Source: a bacterium
Lineage (GTDB): Bacteria > Pseudomonadota > Alphaproteobacteria > Rhizobiales > Xanthobacteraceae
Direction of reading: 5' to 3'
DNA length: 6,518 nt
Assembly: GCA_029946075.1 (NCBI GenBank)
Contig: JAQSDT010000138.1
Coordinates: 1 to 6,518, forward strand
Part shown: in pieces, positions 1 to 6,226 of the stretch
Layout of the letters: every line of letters starts with the position of its first letter
Numbering within the stretch: position 1 is the first letter of the stretch
Notes under the pieces: model-generated
What the model was told of the DNA's origin: nothing
Seen by the model: only the letters and a program-made list of their open reading frames with translations
Database searches by the model: none
Program-made: the position numbers and the translations under genes

Positions 1-993
1 TGCGATCGGCGTAAAGGGAATGCCGAGCGCGAGCAGCGGCACCAGCGAGGCGGTGGCGGCGGAATTGTTGGCGGCTTCCGGACCTGCGACGCCCTCGATG
101 GCGCCGGTGCCGATTTCCTTGCCGTATTTCGAGGTCGCCTTTTCCAGCCGGTAGGAGGCGAATGATGCCAGCGTCGCCGCCGGTCCCGGCACCAGACCGA
201 ACAGGAAGCCGAGGCCGGTGCCGCGCAGCCACGACGGCACCGCGCGCTTCCACTCGGTGCGCGTCGGCAGCAGGTCGCGCATCTTCACGGATTCCGGCCG
301 GTTCGCGGCATGCGCCTTGTCCTCGACCAGCAGCATCAGTTCGGCAAAACCATAAAGCCCGACCACGACGGGGACGAGCGATACGCCCTCGGCAAGCTCC
401 GGCAGGCCGAAGGTGAAGCGCGTCTCGCCGGTGACGGCTTCCTGGCCGACGGTGCCGAGCATCAGCCCCAGCGTCATCGGCAGCAGCGCCGAGGCCAGCG
501 TGCCGCCCGAAATCCGCGACATCACGATCAATCCGCCGGCGGTGAGTGCGAAGAACTCGGCCGGTCCGAACAGGATGGCGACGTTGGCCAGCAGCGAGGA
601 AAACATCATCACGCCGATCACGGCGAGCGTGCCGCCGACAAAGGAGCCGACGGCGACGATGGTCAACGTCGCGCCGGCGCGGCCCTTCTTGGCGAGTTGA
701 TAGCCGTCGATTGCGGTGACGACGGAGGCGGATTCGCCGGGGATATTGAGCAGGATCGCCGTGGTCGAGCCGCCATACATCGAGCCGTAGAAGATGCCGG
801 CCATCATGATCAGGCCGGCGGTCGGATCGAGCGAAAACGTCAGCGGCAGGATCAGCGCGACGCCGGCGACGGGGCCGAGGCCGGGGAGCACGCCGATCGC
901 GGTGCCGGCAAATGCACCGGCGAAGGCTGCGAGCAGATTGGCCGGGGTCGCCGCGATGCTCAGCCCGTACAGCAGGCCCTGGAGGGAGTTCAT
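1..993 (-). CDS. tctA: TctA-family permease of a tripartite tricarboxylate transporter, 3' end beyond the window
   Basis: This is the large membrane subunit of a TTT-family secondary transporter. It takes solute from the periplasmic binding protein and moves it across the inner membrane, probably ion-coupled as known for the family. The window holds 331 codons from the ATG with no stop; TctA proteins are usually about 500 residues, so roughly the last third is missing. Visible hallmarks are GVLPGLGP (about residues 34-41), YGSMYGGSTTAILLNIPGE (69-87), and the second-half counterpart GLVPGPAATLASF (266-278), followed by GVAGPEAANNSAA (301-313) and LALGIP (321-326). The two LPG/VPG-type motifs reflect the known internal duplication of TctA. 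Most of the chain is hydrophobic, with a hydrophilic stretch near residues 224-256. The ATG lies one base past the tctB stop, so translational coupling is likely; there is no strong Shine-Dalgarno. The substrate cannot be read from sequence. Confidence 0.95.
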   Translation of the reverse strand, partial: MNSLQGLLYGLSIAATPANLLAAFAGAFAGTAIGVLPGLGPVAGVALILPLTFSLDPTAGLIMMAGIFYGSMYGGSTTAILLNIPGESASVVTAIDGYQLAKKGRAGATLTIVAVGSFVGGTLAVIGVMMFSSLLANVAILFGPAEFFALTAGGLIVMSRISGGTLASALLPMTLGLMLGTVGQEAVTGETRFTFGLPELAEGVSLVPVVVGLYGFAELMLLVEDKAHAANRPESVKMRDLLPTRTEWKRAVPSWLRGTGLGFLFGLVPGPAATLASFASYRLEKATSKYGKEIGTGAIEGVAGPEAANNSAATASLVPLLALGIPFTPIA

Positions 994-994
994 T

Positions 995-1492
995 TCAGAA
1001 CAGCCATGGCTTGAACACGCCTGCCGGCATCTGCACCTTGAGCAGGCGCACGAAGAAAACCTCAAAGACGACCGCGATCACGACGGCGTAGATCGCAAGC
1101 CGTCCGAGCGATCGGTTGGGATCATCCGACAGCAGCCACATGCTCGCGGTGAGGAGCAGCGCCGAGGCGACCATGCTGCCGAGCAGCGGCATCGCCAGAA
1201 AATAGATCGCGAACGCAGCGAGCAGCATCAACAGCCGGCGCAGGTCGGTGCCTGCGGGAAGCGTGAGCGCGGCCGGCATCGAATTGTCGTCGCGGCGTTC
1301 GAGCAAGACCGAAATCGCCGAGATCGCCAGCAGCGCGGCAACCGCGATCGGAAAGATCAGGGCTCCCGGCTTGTGCCAGCGCCCCGGCGAGAGCGTGGCC
1401 CAGGCGTCTGCGGCGTAGCCTCCGGCCAGCAGCAGCGCGAGCAGGGCGGTGACGCGCCGTGCCCGGGCCAACGAGAAGCTCGCCGGTATCAC
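995..1492 (-). CDS. tctB: TctB-family small membrane subunit of the tripartite tricarboxylate transporter
   Basis: This is the small, poorly conserved integral membrane subunit of the TTT transporter. The chosen start is a GTG whose GTGA overlaps the tctC stop, giving 165 residues, normal for TctB. A longer open frame reaching 1585 would add 31 residues buried in tctC with no family character (MGSQDRRRHEEG...), so it was rejected. There are four to five hydrophobic segments, at about residues 14-30, 44-64, 88-104, 106-121 and 131-149. The KPGALIFP stretch after the first helix and the C-terminal VRLLKVQMPAG resemble the usual TctB pattern. The assignment rests as much on position between tctC and tctA, and on size and topology, as on motifs. 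The overlap with tctC and the 1-base gap to tctA imply one transcript with coupled translation. Confidence 0.88.
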   Translation of the reverse strand: MIPASFSLARARRVTALLALLLAGGYAADAWATLSPGRWHKPGALIFPIAVAALLAISAISVLLERRDDNSMPAALTLPAGTDLRRLLMLLAAFAIYFLAMPLLGSMVASALLLTASMWLLSDDPNRSLGRLAIYAVVIAVVFEVFFVRLLKVQMPAGVFKPWLF

Positions 1493-2481
1493 TTGTCGTC
1501 GTCCAGGAATTTGATGACGTCGCGGAACTTGCTGTCGTAGGCGGCAAGCTCCTTCTTCATGTCGTCGCCGATCTTGGGATCCCAAGTATAGCCGTTGGCC
1601 TTGAGGAAGCTCTTGAACTCATCGCTCTCGACGATGATTTTCGAGACCGCCAGCAGCTTCTCGAGGATCGGCTTCGGCAGGCCGTTCGGCGCGATCACGT
1701 AATAGCCGACCGGAAACGTATCCTTCCACGGGGTCTCGCCGATCGGCTTGGCGTCCGGCAGCAAATCGTATTTGCCGTCCTGAAACACCGCCAGCACGCG
1801 CAGTTTGCCCGCGTCGATCTGGCCCTTCATGCCCGGTGCGAAGCCGGAGGTGCCGTCGACACGGCCGCCGAGCGCTGCCAGCGTCGCTTCGCCGCCGCCG
1901 CCCGTAAACGGCACGGTAGCGATGCGCAGGCCCGCCAGCTTGTTGAGCTGCTGGATGGCGATGTCGTTGATCGAGCGCAGCCCCGAGACGGAAACTTTCA
2001 GCTTGCGCGGATTGGCCTTCGCCTCGGCCAGAAATTCATCCAGATTCTTCCAGCGCGCGTCGGCGGGCACCGCGAGGATCACCGGCAGGTCGGAGAGTTT
2101 GACGATCGACTGGTAGTCGTTGGCCGATTTCCAGACGAGGTTTTTCATCTCGTGCGGCTGGTACGCCAGCGACGAGGAAGAGCCGAGCCCGATCGTGTAG
2201 CCGTCCGGGGCCGACCGGATCACGGCGCCGGTGCCGATGGTGGCCGACGCCCCCGGCTTGTTCTCGACGATCACCTTGACCTTGAGTTGCTTCTCCAGCA
2301 GCTCGGCATATTTACGGCTGATCGGGTCGGTCGAGCCGCCCGGCGCATAGGGCACGTAGAAGGTGATGTCGCGGGTGGGCCATTCGTCGGCAGCGTGCGC
2401 GAAGCTCGAAAGGCCTGTGGCCGCCGCGAGCGCGGCCAGCCCGGCCAATGCCATCCGGCGGAAATTCGATCGAGAACGCAT
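1489..2481 (-). CDS. tctC: TctC / Bug-family periplasmic tripartite tricarboxylate transporter substrate-binding protein
   Basis: This is the periplasmic solute receptor that delivers its ligand to TctAB. Residues 1-30 form a Sec signal peptide: a basic start (MRSRSNFRR), a hydrophobic core, and cleavage predicted after AHA before ADEWPTR. The mature protein opens with the Bug-family strand-loop DITFYVPYAPGGSTDPISR (38-56), followed by VIVENKPGASATIGTGAV (70-87) and APDGYTIGLG (91-100). It ends in a lysine- and aspartate-rich tail. The length of 330 residues is normal for the family. Two ATGs are adjacent; the second (2481) was chosen because AAGGA lies 5 bases upstream, against 2 bases for the first (2484). 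The open frame continues upstream to 2598, but those residues lack a signal sequence and overlap the intergenic dyad. It is the first gene of the operon. Bug ligands include citrate, other carboxylates, amino acids and nicotinate-like compounds; this ligand is unknown. Confidence 0.95.
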   Translation of the reverse strand: MRSRSNFRRMALAGLAALAAATGLSSFAHAADEWPTRDITFYVPYAPGGSTDPISRKYAELLEKQLKVKVIVENKPGASATIGTGAVIRSAPDGYTIGLGSSSSLAYQPHEMKNLVWKSANDYQSIVKLSDLPVILAVPADARWKNLDEFLAEAKANPRKLKVSVSGLRSINDIAIQQLNKLAGLRIATVPFTGGGGEATLAALGGRVDGTSGFAPGMKGQIDAGKLRVLAVFQDGKYDLLPDAKPIGETPWKDTFPVGYYVIAPNGLPKPILEKLLAVSKIIVESDEFKSFLKANGYTWDPKIGDDMKKELAAYDSKFRDVIKFLDDDK

Positions 2482-2484
2482 CAT

Positions 2485-2690
2485 GTTCCTTCCCAACGCC
2501 AGCTTCTTGTTTTTATGGCTGCGACCATGGCGATTGGGACCTGACCTCGTCAATGATTTTCCACCCACGGCCTCGCCGCAGCATGGCTGCGCTGCCATGC
2601 CGTTCCTGCGTTCCGCCCTGCGTATTGACGCTGGCGCGGGCGATTGAGTCCGGCTAATGGACTGGTTGCACCTTGTGAGATGTTGAGAAA
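2485..2690. promoter_or_regulatory. Divergent intergenic region between tctC and ribB with a 20-bp dyad
   Basis: This 206-base spacer must carry the promoters for the minus-strand tct operon and the plus-strand ribB gene. The clearest structure is a dyad at 2581-2600: arms GCATGGC and GCCATGC around a TGCGCT centre whose inner GCGC is also self-complementary, leaving one mismatched pair (T opposite T) on the axis-symmetric sequence. A smaller inverted repeat, AGTCC/GGACT, lies at 2647-2651 and 2659-2663. TTGACG occurs at 2625-2630 on the plus strand and, as its complement CGTCAA, at 2548-2553, but neither has a convincing -10 at 16-18 bases. No FMN riboswitch was recognised ahead of ribB. The start of ribB has only a weak purine run (GAGAAA) before its ATG. 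Confidence 0.45.
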
Positions 2691-3767
2691 ATGCCCGATA
2701 CGATCCAGGACGTTCTGCAGGCCTTTGCCAAAGGCGAACTCGTCGTCGTGACCGATGACGACGACCGGGAAGGCGAGGGCGATCTGATCGTCGCGGCCTC
2801 GCTCTGCACCGCCGAGAAGATGGCCTTCATCATCCGTCACACCTCGGGCATCGTCTGTGCGCCGATCACCACCGACGATGCAAGGCGCCTGCGCCTCGAT
2901 CCGATGGTGGCGCACAACGACTCCAACCACACCACCGCGTTCACGGTGTCGATCGACTACAAGCCCGACGGCGGCACCGGCATTTCGGCGGACGAACGCG
3001 CCTCCTGCTGCCGCGCGCTGGCCAATCCCAATGCGGGCGCTGCCGATTTCGCCCGGCCCGGCCACATCTTTCCGCTGATCGCCCGCGATGGCGGCGTGCT
3101 GCTGCGCTCGGGCCATACCGAAGCCGCGGTCGATCTCTGCAAGCTCTCCGGGCTGCCGCCGGTCGGCGTCATCTCGGAGCTCATGAACGACGACGGCACC
3201 GTGATGAAGGGCGAGCAGGTTGCGAAATTCGCTGCCGCGCACAAGCTCAAGCACGTCACGATCGCTGACATGATCGCCTATCGCCAAGCGCGCGAGAAGC
3301 TGATCGAGCGGGTTGCGACCTTCACCACCGACAGCCCGATCGGCCCGCTGCAGGGCTACGCCTATCGCTCACCCTTCGACGAGATCGCGCACGCCGCGTT
3401 CGTCTATAACGGCATCGGCGACGGCAAGAACGTGCTGACGCGGCTGCACAAGCCCAACATCGTCAAGGACCTGTTTACCGGCCAGGCGCGGATGCAGGTC
3501 GTGCTGAATCATTTCCAGAAGGCCGGCCGCGGCGTGCTGGTCTATTTGCGCGATGGCGCGGCCGGGGTTCCGGTCGAACCGGTCGGCGAACAGAAGTCGG
3601 CGGAAGCCGACCGCAACCGGCAATGGCGCGAGGTCGGCGTCGGTGCCCAGATCCTGCGCGATCTCGGCATCACCTCGATCCGGCACCTGACCTCGTCGGT
3701 CCACGACTACAAGGGGCTGTCCGGCTTCGGCATCGAGATCCTGTCGAACGAGAAGCTGGAAGGATAG
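2691..3767 (+). CDS. ribB: 3,4-dihydroxy-2-butanone-4-phosphate synthase with a degenerate GTP cyclohydrolase II-like C-terminal domain (RibBX type)
   Basis: This cytoplasmic enzyme converts ribulose 5-phosphate to 3,4-dihydroxy-2-butanone 4-phosphate plus formate, giving the four-carbon precursor of riboflavin. The synthase domain spans about residues 1-203. It has the acidic metal/substrate loop DDDDREGEGDLI (22-33), FIIRHTSGIVCAP (46-58), TTAFTVSID (81-89), GTGISADERA (95-104), RPGHIFPL (122-129) and SGHTEAAVDL (140-149), containing the expected catalytic histidine and acidic residues. Residues about 208-352 resemble GTP cyclohydrolase II in layout (TDSPIGPLQGYAY, then GRGVLVYLR at 279-287). 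However, the zinc-binding cysteine cluster of true RibA is absent, and no cysteine occurs after C150, so GTP cyclohydrolase activity is not expected. This matches the RibBX variant described in Proteobacteria. The 358-residue length fits a RibBA-like fusion. A separate ribA elsewhere in the genome is inferred. Confidence 0.93.
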   Translation: MPDTIQDVLQAFAKGELVVVTDDDDREGEGDLIVAASLCTAEKMAFIIRHTSGIVCAPITTDDARRLRLDPMVAHNDSNHTTAFTVSIDYKPDGGTGISADERASCCRALANPNAGAADFARPGHIFPLIARDGGVLLRSGHTEAAVDLCKLSGLPPVGVISELMNDDGTVMKGEQVAKFAAAHKLKHVTIADMIAYRQAREKLIERVATFTTDSPIGPLQGYAYRSPFDEIAHAAFVYNGIGDGKNVLTRLHKPNIVKDLFTGQARMQVVLNHFQKAGRGVLVYLRDGAAGVPVEPVGEQKSAEADRNRQWREVGVGAQILRDLGITSIRHLTSSVHDYKGLSGFGIEILSNEKLEG

Positions 3768-3772
3768 TGGTC

Positions 3773-3874
3773 GTCATTCCGGAATGGTCCGCAGGACCAT
3801 ATCTCAGATGCGCAATGGCGCATCGGGGAATCTCGGGATTCCGGGTTCGATGCTGCGCATCGCCCCGGAATGAC
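3773..3874. repeat. Multi-hairpin intergenic repeat of the GTCATTCCGG family, copy 1
   Basis: Outer inverted arms GTCATTCCGG (3773-3782) and CCGGAATGAC (3865-3874) enclose a row of local hairpins. These are ATGGTCC/GGACCAT (3784-3800), GATGCGC/GCGCATC (3807-3824), GGAATC/GATTCC (3827-3842) and CGATGC/GCATCG (3848-3862). Alternative pairing of GATGCGCA (3807-3814) with TGCGCATC (3854-3861) is also possible. It begins 5 bases after the ribB stop and ends 82 bases before gcdH. No open frame across it has coding character. Such elements are abundant between genes in Bradyrhizobium-like genomes. Its stems could affect mRNA 3' ends, but there is no T-tract typical of an intrinsic terminator. Confidence 0.85.
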
Positions 3875-3885
3875 AGCCCAAAACA

Positions 3886-3914
3886 TTGCGCTTGCGCCGA
3901 TAGCGCACTAATTT
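3886..3914 (+). promoter_or_regulatory. Candidate sigma-70-type promoter for gcdH
   Basis: TTGCGC (3886-3891) and TAATTT (3909-3914) are separated by 17 bases, in the correct orientation for gcdH. The start point would fall near 3921, giving a leader of about 36 bases. The spacer contains a small inverted repeat, TGCGC/GCGCA (3893-3897 and 3903-3907), that could be an operator half-site pair or be fortuitous. The call rests on pattern only. Confidence 0.4.
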
Positions 3915-3927
3915 GGCGGCAATTTCC

Positions 3928-3960
3928 ATGAGGACAGTGATGCGAAAGGGAATTTCATGA
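3928..3960 (+). other. Possible 10-codon upstream ORF overlapping the gcdH start
   Basis: An ATG at 3928 opens a frame encoding MRTVMRKGIS, whose TGA overlaps the gcdH start as ATGA. If translated it could couple to gcdH initiation. It has no evident ribosome binding site of its own and such a short frame can occur by chance. The AAGGG that serves gcdH lies inside it. Confidence 0.15.
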
Positions 3961-5171
3961 GCGTGCGCCCTCAGACCAAGGACAAGCCGGCAGCCGCGGG
4001 CTTCCAGTGGGACGACCCGTTCCTGCTCGACGAACAGCTCACCGAAGACGAGCGCATGATCCGCGACACCGCGCGCGCCTATGCGCAGGACAAGCTGATG
4101 CCGCGCATCGTCAAGGCCTACATGGAAGAAAAGACCGATCGCGAGATCTTCAACGAGATGGGCGAACTCGGCCTGATCGGCGTCACGCTGCCGGAAGAAT
4201 ATGGCTGCGCCAATGCGAGCTACGTGGCCTACGGCCTGGTGGCGCGCGAGATCGAGCGCGTCGATTCCGGCTATCGCTCGATGAACTCGGTTCAGTCGTC
4301 GCTGGTGATGTATCCGATCTACGCCTATGGCGACGAGAACCAGCGCAAGAAGTACCTGCCCAAGCTCGCCACCGGCGAGTGGGTCGGTTGCTTCGGCCTG
4401 ACCGAACCGGACGCCGGTTCCGATCCCAACGGCATGAAGACCCGCGCCGAGAAGGTCGCCGACGGCTACCGCATCACCGGCAGCAAGATGTGGATTTCCA
4501 ACGCGCCGATCGCCGACGTCTTTGTCGTCTGGGCGAAGTCCGCCGCGCATGACAACCAGATCCGCGGCTTCATTCTCGAGAAAGGCATGAAGGGCCTGTC
4601 GGCGCCGAAGATCGGCGGCAAGCTTTCCTTGCGCGCCTCGATCACCGGCGAGATCGTGATGGACGGCGTAGTGGTGCCGGAAGACGCGCTGCTGCCCAAC
4701 GTGTCGGGCCTGAAGGGGCCGTTCGGCTGCCTCAACCGCGCCCGCTACGGCATTTCCTGGGGGGCGATGGGCGCCGCGGAAGACTGCATGCACCGCGCGC
4801 GGCAGTACACGCTCGACCGCAAGCAGTTCGGCCGGCCGCTGGCGGCAACCCAGCTGGTGCAGAAGAAGCTCGCCGACATGGAGACCGAAATCGCGCTGGG
4901 CCTGCAGGGCTCCTTGCGCGTCGGCCGCCTGATGGACGAGGGCAGGTTTGCGCCGGAGATGATCTCGATCGTCAAGCGCAACAATTGCGGCAAGGCGCTC
5001 GACATCGCCCGCGTGGCCCGCGACATGCACGGCGGCAACGGCATCCAGATCGAGTACCACGTGATGCGGCACACCGCGAATCTGGAAACCGTGAACACCT
5101 ATGAAGGCGCCCACGACGTCCACGCCCTGATCCTGGGCCGGGCGATCACCGGCATTCAGGCGTTTTCGTAA
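3957..5171 (+). CDS. gcdH: Glutaryl-CoA dehydrogenase (FAD-dependent acyl-CoA dehydrogenase family)
   Basis: This enzyme oxidises and decarboxylates glutaryl-CoA to crotonyl-CoA and CO2, passing electrons to electron-transfer flavoprotein. It acts in lysine, tryptophan and some aromatic-acid degradation routes. The 404 residues align end to end with what I recall of human GCDH: FQWDDPFLLDEQLTEDE near the N-terminus, ERVDSGYRS (100-108, with Arg107 matching the substrate-binding arginine), SVQSSLVMYPIYAYG, GLTEPDAGSDPNG (147-159, acyl-CoA dehydrogenase signature 1), KRNNCGKALDIAR (340-352), DMHGGNGIQIEYHVMR (356-371, signature 2), and VNTYEGAHDVHALILGRAITGIQAF. Glu383 in TYEG is the expected catalytic base. 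SGYRS and the TYEG context separate it from ordinary short- or medium-chain acyl-CoA dehydrogenases. The ATG has AAGGG six bases upstream. A candidate promoter lies just ahead, so it is probably transcribed on its own as well as by any read-through from ribB. Confidence 0.96.
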   Translation: MSVRPQTKDKPAAAGFQWDDPFLLDEQLTEDERMIRDTARAYAQDKLMPRIVKAYMEEKTDREIFNEMGELGLIGVTLPEEYGCANASYVAYGLVAREIERVDSGYRSMNSVQSSLVMYPIYAYGDENQRKKYLPKLATGEWVGCFGLTEPDAGSDPNGMKTRAEKVADGYRITGSKMWISNAPIADVFVVWAKSAAHDNQIRGFILEKGMKGLSAPKIGGKLSLRASITGEIVMDGVVVPEDALLPNVSGLKGPFGCLNRARYGISWGAMGAAEDCMHRARQYTLDRKQFGRPLAATQLVQKKLADMETEIALGLQGSLRVGRLMDEGRFAPEMISIVKRNNCGKALDIARVARDMHGGNGIQIEYHVMRHTANLETVNTYEGAHDVHALILGRAITGIQAFS

Positions 5172-5190
5172 GGCCGCGATTACCATCCTC

Positions 5191-5277
5191 CGTCATGGCC
5201 GGGCTTGTCCCGGCCATCCACGTCTTGGCGGCATAGAAGAAAGAGCGTGGATGCCCGGGACAAGCCCGGGCATGACG
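5191..5277. repeat. Inverted intergenic repeat pair of the GTCATGxCCGGG type
   Basis: Two 32-base arms, 5191-5222 and 5246-5277, are inverted copies matching at 30 of 32 positions and flank a 23-base centre. Each arm is itself a hairpin with a 9-bp stem and a 5-base loop: ATGGCCGGG/CCCGGCCAT in the left arm and ATGCCCGGG/CCCGGGCAT in the right. The only two differences between the arms are the two partners of one base pair in that stem. The element starts 19 bases after the gcdH stop and ends 21 bases before the next start codon. The reverse strand reads MPGLVPGIH, a peptide often seen in spurious Bradyrhizobium-type ORFs. Confidence 0.9.
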
Positions 5278-5298
5278 AATGAGAGAGTTGAGCTAGCC

Positions 5299-6219
5299 AT
5301 GGCCGATAACGAAGACATCCCGTTCAACCGTGACTTCGCGCTTAAGCCCGGTGTCGTCGACGAAGCGCGGCCAGGCGTGCGGCGGGTGCTCTGCAACAAC
5401 CCGAGCCCGTTCACCTTCACCGGCACGGTCAGCTACATCGTCGGTACGGGCAACGTCGCGATCATCGATCCCGGTCCGGACGACGAGGCGCATGCGAAGG
5501 CGCTGCTGGATGTGGTGCGCGGCGAGACCGTGACGCATATTTTCGTCACCCATACCCACCGCGACCACTCGCCGAACACGGCGCGGATCAAGGCCGCCAC
5601 CGGCGCGCCGGTCTATGCCGAAGGTCCGCACCGCGCCTCGCGCCCGCGGTTCGAAAGCGAGAAGCACAATCCGGAATCCGGCGCCGACCGCGACTTCAGG
5701 CCCGATATCGAGGTCAAGGACGGCGACGTGGTCGAAGGCTCGGGCTGGGCGCTAGAAGCCGTCGCCACGCCCGGCCACACCGCCAATCACCTCGCGTTCG
5801 CCTGGCCGGAGCGGAAGATCAATTTCGTCGGCGATCACGTGATGGGCTGGTCGACCTCGATCGTGGCGCCGCCTGACGGCTCGATGATCGACTACATGGC
5901 TTCGCTGGACCGGCTGGGGGCCCGCGCCGAGGATCTGTATTTCTCCGGCCACGGCCCGGAAATTCCGGACGGGCAGCGCTATGTCCGCTTCCTCGCCCGG
6001 CACCGCAGGGCGCGCGAGGCGTCAATCCTGCATCGCCTCGCCAAGGGCGAAACCGATATTCCGACCATGGTGCGCGCGATCTATATCGGCCTCGATCCGC
6101 GGCTGACGGGCGCGGCGGGCTATTCCGTGCTGGCGCATCTGGAAGATCTGGTCGCCCGCGGCATCGTCGCGACCGAAGGCGATCCGGTGATCGGCGGCAT
6201 GTACCGGATGGCGTCGTAA
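5299..6219 (+). CDS. MBL-fold metallo-hydrolase, LACTB2-like with C-terminal winged-helix-type domain
   Basis: This is a predicted cytoplasmic metallo-beta-lactamase-fold hydrolase of 306 residues; no signal peptide is seen. The metal-binding set is complete: THTHRDH with His85, His87, Asp89 and His90, then His160 in TPGHT, Asp179 in GDH, and His218 in SGHGP. IIDPGP (55-60) is the usual strand before the motif. Residues about 225-306 form a helical C-terminal region (LARHRRAREASILHRL, then AHLEDLVARGIV and a GMYRM end) typical of the winged-helix tail of the LACTB2-like branch. The animal LACTB2 is an endoribonuclease, but bacterial relatives are mostly uncharacterised, so the substrate is unknown. 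The chosen ATG is at 5299. In-frame ATGs at 5251 and 5272 lie inside the repeat and would add a repeat-derived peptide. GAG at 5289-5291 is a modest ribosome binding site. No separate promoter is evident. Confidence 0.92.
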   Translation: MADNEDIPFNRDFALKPGVVDEARPGVRRVLCNNPSPFTFTGTVSYIVGTGNVAIIDPGPDDEAHAKALLDVVRGETVTHIFVTHTHRDHSPNTARIKAATGAPVYAEGPHRASRPRFESEKHNPESGADRDFRPDIEVKDGDVVEGSGWALEAVATPGHTANHLAFAWPERKINFVGDHVMGWSTSIVAPPDGSMIDYMASLDRLGARAEDLYFSGHGPEIPDGQRYVRFLARHRRAREASILHRLAKGETDIPTMVRAIYIGLDPRLTGAAGYSVLAHLEDLVARGIVATEGDPVIGGMYRMAS

Positions 6220-6226
6220 GGGCTCC

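Noticed and set aside
1459..2544. A 361-codon open frame on the plus strand opposite tctC, and another at 310-1014 opposite tctA
   Set aside because: Both are antisense shadows of confidently recognised transporter genes. Their compositions are dominated by Arg, Asp, Gly and Gln, and they have no recognisable domains.
2485..2690. FMN riboswitch upstream of the riboflavin gene
   Set aside because: I looked for the conserved RFN-element core and paired stems and did not recognise them. The spacer shows only dyads.
3773..3874. Intrinsic terminator after ribB
   Set aside because: Stems are present but none is followed by a T-tract, and the outer arms and the shared word with 6227-6345 identify it as a dispersed repeat instead.
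3804..5186. A 460-codon open frame on the minus strand, longer than the gene it overlaps
   Set aside because: It lies opposite gcdH, whose protein matches a known enzyme end to end. The minus-strand product is rich in His, Arg, Ala, Val and Gly with no family motifs, as expected for the antisense of a GC-rich gene.
5193..5426. Minus-strand frame containing MPGLVPGIH
   Set aside because: This peptide is the translation of the intergenic repeat and recurs as a spurious ORF in Bradyrhizobium-like genomes. The remainder is antisense to the metallo-hydrolase gene.
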